Assembly: GCF_047948215.1 (NCBI RefSeq)
Contig: NC_134460.1
Coordinates: 123,703,324-123,767,323 of the forward strand
Source of the DNA: Lycorma delicatula
Lineage: Eukaryota > Arthropoda > Insecta > Hemiptera > Fulgoridae
Direction of reading: 5' to 3'
DNA: 64,000 nucleotides
Notes under the pieces: generated by a model
Told to the model about the DNA's origin: nothing
Seen by the model: the letters and a program-made list of their open reading frames with translations, nothing else
Databases searched by the model: none
Shown: positions 58,246-64,000 of the stretch, piece by piece
How positions within the stretch are numbered: the stretch's first letter is position 1
Layout: each line of letters starts with the position of its first letter
Program-made: the position numbers and the translations under genes

Positions 58246-59540
58246 CTAACCGTCAAGAAAAATAACGTCATCGCTGAAATTTTTTATTGTAGATATAACT
58301 TCCATGATTACAAAAAATCAAAATTTTTCATTTTCTTTTATATCTAAACAACTGTTTGATGTAAAATAAAAAGATTAAATTTTGTGCAGATTCTCTAAAT
58401 ATTTTATTGTATTAGAGATTTTTAGCTGTTAATTTAAATAGTTCTACACATTGAAGAGGTTGAATAATGGAAATCTTTAAGGTATCGATTTTAACTTAAT
58501 AAAAAATACAGTTGAAAAAAATGTTTTTTTAAAAAATAAATCCTCGTTCATAAACATTTGGTTATAATAAGCATTTCTATAACCGTTTCATTCTATCAAC
58601 TTGAAATTTATCTTTCTTTTTTTTTTAATGATAGGTTATCAAAGTCGCTAAAAACGACGTTGTAAAAAAAATACGTTATTTTTATATTTAAATATTGTTA
58701 TTTCTGTTACTTTTAATGATAAATTTTTATACCCTAGGGATGTTATTTTCTGACTCGTTAAAATTTGTGCCTGAATTTTTATAACTTTTTACTGATTTAA
58801 TAATCTAAAACTTTCTTTTTTAATAATTATTTTTCATTAAGTAATACATCGTAAGAATAAAAATAAGTTCAACTCTGTGATAAAAAATTAAAGGGTGGAA
58901 TAAATTTAGAACTCTATGCAAATAATGGAAAATTTCAGTAGCACTGATGAAAGTTTTTTTTTAATCAGTAATTAAATTTATCGATTTTATAAGCTTACAC
59001 AAAATAATGAAAAGACGTATAATGTTATTTTGTAAAACAACAAACATAAATACAAAGAAAAACAGAAAATTCACAATTTTCTATTAATCAAACCTTAAAT
59101 TTATATAGAAAACAAAATTAACAAAATTTATACTAATCTCGTTACATCTTTGTCGATGAATTTAATAACTTAATTCATAATAAAATTAAAAATTTGAAAA
59201 TGATTTTGTTTTTATTCAAAAACTATTCGTTATAAATACTCAATTCTATTTTACTTTCTAAACATTTTTTTAAAAAACTGAAATAAACGTTAGGCCAATT
59301 ACTATATTTTGTCAACTCATTTAAATAGCTTGTTTTTATGCCCTTGTGAAACGGTCAAAACCAGGGCAGCTCGCATACAGACATTGTGGAAACACGTCCT
59401 ATTTCCACTTGATTTTATCGATAATATTTAATATAATGAGTCCTTTTTTCATTAAATCTTTCTTTTATACTGGTACATTATATAATCCTTAAGCTTAATA
59501 TCAGTAGCCATCCCCCAGTTTATGAAAAATATACAAACAT
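58246..59540. other. No gene recognised
   Basis: AT-rich; no open frame or repeat pair recognised. Confidence 0.4.
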
Positions 59541-59544
59541 TTTG

Positions 59545-59874
59545 CATGGAACTGTGCGCTTCACAGTTCCAGCGGCGTGGTGTTTGGCTGTTGTGCGCAT
59601 GCACCCATAGAAAGTTGCACGCGAGGCTGTGAGGGAGAGAGAGAGCACTGTCGCTCTCGCAGTACCGACTATGGCGTGCTGGTGGAAGGTAGTGTTTTTG
59701 TACTCCGCGGGTGTATGGAACGTTCCGTATTCGTTCCCTTTTCTATTTCAGTCGGTGGAAGAAATATGAAAGTGGTTTAGTTATTTTTTCAGTAGTGACC
59801 AGAAGATAACGGAAAGCAAGGGCTCTTTGATTGCCAAATCTGTCCAAAAACACTCTAGAAGGGCGAAAGAGAAG
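59545..59874 (+). promoter_or_regulatory. GC/CpG-rich patch: candidate promoter or first exon
   Basis: The patch is strongly enriched in G, C and CpG compared with about 1 kb of AT-rich DNA on each side. It starts with a 9-bp hairpin ('ggaactgtg', loop 'cgctt', 'cacagttcc', 59548-59570). It includes a short GA run, two arthropod-type initiator matches (TCAGT at about 59748 and 59789), and ends in 'gagaag|gtaatc', a possible splice donor (exon end 59874). The 67-codon open frame at 59577-59780 has Cys- and Arg-rich composition and no known domain. No partner repeat is present in the window. Alternatives are a fragment of an unrecognised transposon or LTR. No TATA box was identified. Confidence 0.35.
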
Positions 59875-60435
59875 GTAATCAGTAAAACCTAATTATGAAT
59901 TTGTTTCTGTGTACATAGAAATTTACACAGAAATGAGAAAAAATTTTTGTACAATAATTAATAGTGCATAATTTCAAACACTATTTGAAATTTATATTTC
60001 AAGTACATAACAACAAAGTGTTTTTAAAAGTTTTATATTCATACAGGTAAATATACATTCAATAAAATTAATTTGCAAAAATCCAATCTAGATGACCGGT
60101 GATAATAATAATAATAATATTATATATATTATTAAATAGATTGATAAGCATACAAACTCTTTTACATACTATTTGCTCAAATGATAAAATTTATAAGGTA
60201 ATAGGTTACATATTTCGTTCGTTGTCGGGTAAATCCGTAATACATGACTAATTTCCGGTTAAAACCAACGTTCAGTACATTTACTATAACTTATGTAACA
60301 TTTACCACGTCAGAACATTTTATCGTTTACAATCGTTTAGTATTGCACTTTTGAAACGAAATATATTTTCTCTACTAATATTTTTGCTATTTATACTATT
60401 TTTTACTAGCAAATTTATTACTATAATACACCGTT

Positions 60436-60438
<3 letters not shown>
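59875..60438. other. No gene recognised
   Basis: AT-rich sequence with a short 'ataataata' run near 60105-60120. Confidence 0.4.

Positions 60439-60477
<39 letters not shown>
60439..60477. repeat. (TA)n microsatellite
   Basis: About 19 TA units. Confidence 0.95.
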
Positions 60478-60478
<1 letters not shown>

Positions 60479-60545
60479 AATAATGTATACAAACATATTA
60501 TTTTAAATTTCGTACCTTATAAAAATGTTTGAAAAATTTTGTTTT

Positions 60546-60958
60546 ATATTTTATTAGCTGATCCGGCAATGCTTCGCTATTGCTAGATTTGATTATACGA
60601 GTAAATAAAGATTAAATGAACATAAATGAAAGTTTGATAAAACATTTAAAAACTGAACATTACGGAACATCACAAAATTTACTTTTCCCTCTTCATTACT
60701 TTCCCCCTCTTTCCCTTTTTCCCTTCTTCCTTTTTTGCAAATATATATCTTTTCACGTTACTAATGTATGTTCCGAATATGAGCCAAATCAGACCATAAA
60801 AATAATTTTTCGAAATATCTCGACTCCAGCGCCATCTATCGGGTCCAAAGTAATTCACAAACTTTCGCAAGCATAACTCACCAAAGTTTCATCGCAATTG
60901 GCTGAATGGTAGTACAGGAACGCATAAGGGACAAACAAACATTTATTGTTGTTTATAT
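60546..60958 (+). repeat. RTE-like repeat, copy B
   Basis: Starts 'agctgatccggcaatgcttc', continues with 'aaactgaacattacgg', a pyrimidine tract (60680-60740), 'atatgagccaaatcagacca', 'atatctcgactccagcgcca' and 'aaagtttcatcgcaattgg', and ends with 'gggacaaacaaacattta'. The 86-codon plus and 63-codon minus open frames inside are not preserved in the other copies. Confidence 0.7.
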
Positions 60959-61572
60959 ACTTGCAGATCCGGCAGTGCAACGCTATTGTTAGATTTGAGT
61001 ATATCAATAGATATAATATAGTATTAAAAACACAACTGAAAGTTTCATAAAAACTGAAAATTACGGAATTCACAAAATTTAACCTTTCAGTTTATCCCTT
61101 TTTCTCTTTTCACCCTTTTCCCTTTCACGTTCACCATCATTTCCCTATTTCCCTTTCCCGTTCCCGTATTCCCTGTCCCTTTCCCCTAATACCTAAGTCC
61201 TTTCTCCTTTTTTTCTGTTTTTTTCCATTTTTCCTTACTTCCATTTTTTCTTTTTTCTCTTTCTTATTTTAGTTGTTTAGTAGTTATTTAGTCTTTTGCG
61301 GAAACACATACGAATATTGCCTTTTATGTATATAGAAGACAAAAATCTGTTTGCATATTTGTTTGCAATCTCGACATCGGTTCCACCTAGCGGGTATAGT
61401 TTTTACGAAACTTTTTATTTTTACGTAACTGGTACATATTCTGAATAAGAGCCAAATCGGTCCTTAAACACAATTTTTCTAAATATCTCAACCCCAGCCC
61501 CACCTAGAGGTTCCATTTTTTGCAGAGATATTTCTTTTCATATTTTCATTTTTTCATTTATTTTCATATTTC

Positions 61573-61626
<54 letters not shown>

Positions 61627-61840
61627 CTAAATATTGGCCAAATCGGACAATAAATACACTTTTTCGAAACATCTCGACACCCAGTGCCACTTATCGGATC
61701 CAAACTAATTCAGAAACCTTCGCGGGCTTGTGCACAACAATTTACCAAAGTTTCATCGCAATCTGATGAATGGTATAGGAACGCATACGGGACAAACAAA
61801 CATTCATTTTTATACAAATATATATATATATATATAAGAT
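60959..61840 (+). repeat. RTE-like repeat, copy C, directly adjoining copy B
   Basis: Starts again with 'gcagatccggcagtgcaacg', then 'aaactgaaaattacgg', a long pyrimidine tract (61085-61270), a partially duplicated middle ('gagccaaatcggtcctta' at 61448 and 'ggccaaatcggacaataa' at 61634), a 50-bp TA array (61577-61625), the 'aaagtttcatcgcaatctga' tail and a final TA array (61818-61837). The tandem arrangement with copy B suggests one element inserted in or beside another. Confidence 0.7.
61577..61625. repeat. (TA)n microsatellite
   Basis: About 24 TA units inside RTE-like copy C. Confidence 0.95.
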
Positions 61841-61991
61841 TTAAAATGTATGTAATTAAACAAATAATTCCTATTCATATGAAAACAAACTGTTAGCAAG
61901 ATACTTAAAAATCTTGATCCTTCATAAGAAAGGAATAAGTAACCATATTAAGTGACTGCTATTACTTGTTAAAGTTTAGAAACCTCAGTTT

Positions 61992-62006
61992 AGGTCAACA
62001 AAGTGT
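61992..62006 (+). repeat. Target sequence copy 1 (LINE left duplication)
   Basis: 'aggtcaacaaagtgt' is identical to 62503-62517 and almost identical to 62818-62831. Confidence 0.93.
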
Positions 62007-62502
62007 GAACGCAATTTTTTACAGGGCATGGGTCGTTCAGGTCCTATTTATGTGCGAGACTAAGGGTAGATAACAACAACTGTCCTTACTGTGGGGCTTA
62101 TGATTCCCCTGAACATGTAGTATTTGAATGTAACCGTTGGACTGAAAGCAGGCAATCCTGTGTAAGACGTATAGGGCCATTATCTACGGAGAATGTGGTG
62201 GATAAAATGCTACTTAACGAGGATAACTTTAAAGTGATCTCGTCGTTTATAACCGCAGTTATAAAGAAGAAAGATGAGGAAGCTCGTCAAGAAGAAACCG
62301 CTCACTGATGACGGCTTGTCGTAGGTGGAATTTCCACCTACGAAATAAAAGAGCTAACCGGTAAACTGACCTGCCGTGCCGGACATACAGCCGGCGGGCG
62401 GGGAGGCGAGCTAGAGTAAAGGACACTCCTCTGGCGCGAGTCAAACTTGATTGTAGATCCGTTCCAGAGGAGTAGGTGGGAATATAAAAAAAAAAAAAAA
62501 AA
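62007..62502 (+). pseudogene. R1-type LINE, 5'-truncated: C-terminal end, 3' UTR and poly-A
   Basis: The open frame 62009-62308 reads 'TQFFTGHGSFRSYLCARLRV' and then 'CPYCGAYDSPEHVVFECNRW', the C-terminal CCHC-type motif (CX2CX9HX4C) of R1-type LINE reverse transcriptases. A helical end 'VISSFITAVIKKKDEEARQE' leads to a TGA at 62306-62308. The 100 codons are uninterrupted, so the copy looks young. The 3' UTR has an 18-base inverted repeat near 'taggtggaatttccaccta' (62324-62342) and the tail 'taaaggacactcctctgg', 'gatccgttccagaggag', followed by about 18 A (62486-62503). The exact 15-bp duplication on both sides defines the insertion. Confidence 0.92.
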
Positions 62503-62517
62503 AGGTCAACAAAGTGT
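62503..62517 (+). repeat. Target sequence copy 2 (shared by LINE and SINE)
   Basis: 'aggtcaacaaagtgt' lies directly after the LINE poly-A and directly before the SINE head. It therefore serves as right flank of one insertion and left flank of the other. Confidence 0.93.
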
Positions 62518-62817
62518 ACCCACCGGATTGGTCTAGTGGTTAACGCGTCTTCCCAAATCAGCTGATTTGGTAGTCGAGAGTTACAGCGTTCAAGTCCTAG
62601 TAAAGCCAGTTATTTTTACATGGATTTGAATACTATATGGTGGATACCGGTGTTCTTTGGTGGTTGGGTTTCAACTAACTACACATCTCAGGAATGGTCG
62701 AACTGAGAATGTACAAGACTACACTTCATTTACACTCATACATATCATCCTCATTCATCCTCTGAAGAATTATCTAAACGGTAGTTACCGGAGGCTAAAC
62801 AGGAAAAAGAAAAAAAA
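62518..62817 (+). repeat. tRNA-derived SINE, family 2, complete
   Basis: Head 'cccaccggattggtctagtg' with box A, palindrome 'ccaaatcagctgatttgg' (62553-62570), box B 'gcgttcaagtcctagt'. The body has 'ccggtgttctttggtggttg', 'ctacacatctcaggaatggt' and 'gactacacttcatttacact', and the tail has 'ttcatcctctgaagaattat' and 'cggaggctaaacaggaaa' with poly-A. It is flanked by the target sequence on both sides. A 61-codon open frame at 62657-62842 is accidental. Confidence 0.95.
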
Positions 62818-62831
62818 AGGTCTACAAAGTG
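62818..62831 (+). repeat. Target sequence copy 3 (SINE right duplication)
   Basis: 'aggtctacaaagtg' differs from the first 14 bases of copies 1 and 2 at one position. Confidence 0.9.
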
Positions 62832-63580
62832 CGGATGGATAACCGGACCGACGATTGGTTTCTTGCCACCTACAACGTCCTGTCCAATGCACACTATCCC
62901 TTACATTGTACCATCAGTACTGCCAGCGTACTTCAGATTCATCAGGTAATCATAAAATTCGTCCTCGAAAACTTACAATTTGAAATTGAATAATATATTC
63001 TCCATCTACGTTCGTTTAACATGTTATTTTTCTTTAAATGTAGAATCGTTGTAAAATTTATATTTTTTAATTGCGTTGAGATCTTAATTTTTACGAGTTA
63101 TTTGTAAAATGTACATGTTGTGATTAATGTATTTTGTACTTAAAGATCCTATTTTCATGAGATTTGAAAATTTTATTCTGTATTTTTGTTGTGCATGCGA
63201 ATGAACATTCACAACTTTTTACCTAAGTGAATTTGTGTCTAACAATGTGGGTAAAACTTTAACGAATATAAAAATAAATACGTAGGTGTCGAAATATCTT
63301 TCTTCATTGAAGTCTGTTACAACTAGTACAGACATAAATAGGTAACTAAGTTACTACTAAATACAAAGGTGATTAAAAAATCCCTGAGAACAATAAAATT
63401 AAAGACCTAGAAGCATATGATAATTTTCTCATTCAATATTCACGAACAAAATTTATTTAATTTCTACAAATTTAGAAACTGTTGTAATATTAATATTATA
63501 AATAAATTATACAATATAATAAATAATAAAATTAATAAGATAAACAATATAAAATTATTATCAGATAAAACTGAAAAAAT
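62832..63580. other. No gene recognised
   Basis: A slightly GC-richer start (62832-62945, 'ggataaccggaccgacgatt') passes into AT-rich DNA. No coding signal. Confidence 0.4.
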
Positions 63581-63584
63581 GTAC

Positions 63585-64000
63585 AGTAAAAATTAATTCA
63601 CTCCATATAGTCAAAAAAAAGAAAAATGTTATAAAAAAATTAATATAACACCTGCTTACACTACAAATAATAAATTAATTAAATATATTAATAAAAATTA
63701 TAATTAGACGATAAACAGTAATGATTTCAACCTTAAAAAACAAGGGGTATATAGTTTAGGTTGTGAGGATTGCGATATGCTATTTGTCGGCATGACCAAT
63801 AGTAAATTGCAAAAGAACACATTGATAATATTAAAAAAATAAACCTGAAAATTCTAATTTTGCTAAACATATTTTAGATAATTGTCATACGTACAGCCCA
63901 AATACATTTATTCAAATTTTAGATATTTCTTGCCATCATTTAATACACATAATTTAGAGAAATTCCATTTATATAGTAACCAAAAAAATTTAATTAATGA
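63585..64000 (+). pseudogene. Penelope-like element, end of RT and GIY-YIG endonuclease relic (cut by window end)
   Basis: Penelope-like elements join a telomerase-like reverse transcriptase to a GIY-YIG nuclease that nicks the target. A frame at about 63600-63690 reads 'ITPAYTTNNKLIKYINKN', the segment before the nuclease. It is followed by 'GVYSLGCEDCDMLFVGMTN' (63746-63802), the 'GiYkl.C..C...YiGqT' core with the second half changed to FVG. Then 'KEHIDNIKK' and 'NSNFAKHILDNCHTYSPNTF' (about 63855-63915) and 'EKFHLYSNQKN'-like remains follow in shifting frames. At least two frameshifts and several stops are visible. The element may continue beyond the window. Confidence 0.8.

Noticed and set aside
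62518..62610. Second possible tRNA gene
   Set aside because: Head of a family-2 SINE; the anticodon arm is replaced by a palindrome.

Overview
The window looks like intronic or intergenic DNA from a large, AT-rich insect genome. A hemipteran is my best guess. It rests on the mix of R1-like, Jockey-like and RTE-like LINEs, BEL/Pao, Tc1/mariner, PIF/Harbinger and Penelope-like relics plus abundant tRNA-derived SINEs, and it is an inference, not an identification. I see no bacterial features, no CRISPR array, no rRNA and no functional tRNA gene.

Only one segment looks like a host protein-coding gene. This is an exon at 24799-25025 (+ strand) that encodes the N-terminal half of an immunoglobulin domain of the Beaten-path (Beat) family of neuronal adhesion and axon-guidance proteins. 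It has a clean acceptor and a clean donor. No other exon of the gene is recognisable, so its flanking introns probably exceed about 24 kb upstream and 38 kb downstream. A short GC- and CpG-rich patch at 59545-59874 is a weaker candidate for a promoter or first exon.

Almost everything else is repeat-derived. 0.7-7.4 kb: an RTE-like repeat, a mariner-type transposase relic, a SINE, a tiny LINE C-terminus and an R1-type LINE 3' part. 8.7-16.3 kb: SINE fragments, the first copy of a hairpin-ended repeat, and a roughly 290-bp compound CA/GA microsatellite. 18.6-23.9 kb: short palindromes, GC-rich modules, and a minus-strand BEL/Pao element (LTR, primer-site region, gag with two zinc fingers). The gag is interrupted by an R1-type LINE tail that is itself interrupted by a SINE, each insertion with its own target-site duplication. 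25-32 kb: paired dispersed repeats, a Jockey-like relic, and a PIF/Harbinger transposase pseudogene between two direct repeats. 34.5-39.9 kb: two LINE pseudogenes, a SINE with an 18-bp target-site duplication, and a complete 627-bp deletion derivative of a Tc1/mariner element with TA duplications. 42.5-48.3 kb: more hairpin-ended repeats, SINEs of both families and a GC-rich module. 51.3-58.3 kb: an R1-like LINE, an RTE-like fragment, a Tc1/mariner pseudogene, repeats and a SINE. 60.5-64 kb: tandem RTE-like units, an R1-type LINE 3' end and a SINE sharing one target sequence, and a Penelope-like GIY-YIG fragment cut by the window end.

The transposon proteins are all broken by stops or frameshifts, so no autonomous element is present. 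The most informative signals are the nested insertions, the two SINE families with different tRNA-like heads but a common 3' tail, the hairpin-ended repeat family with a tRNA T-arm-like end, and the isolated Beat exon. All calls were made by reading translations and repeats by eye; no database search was run.
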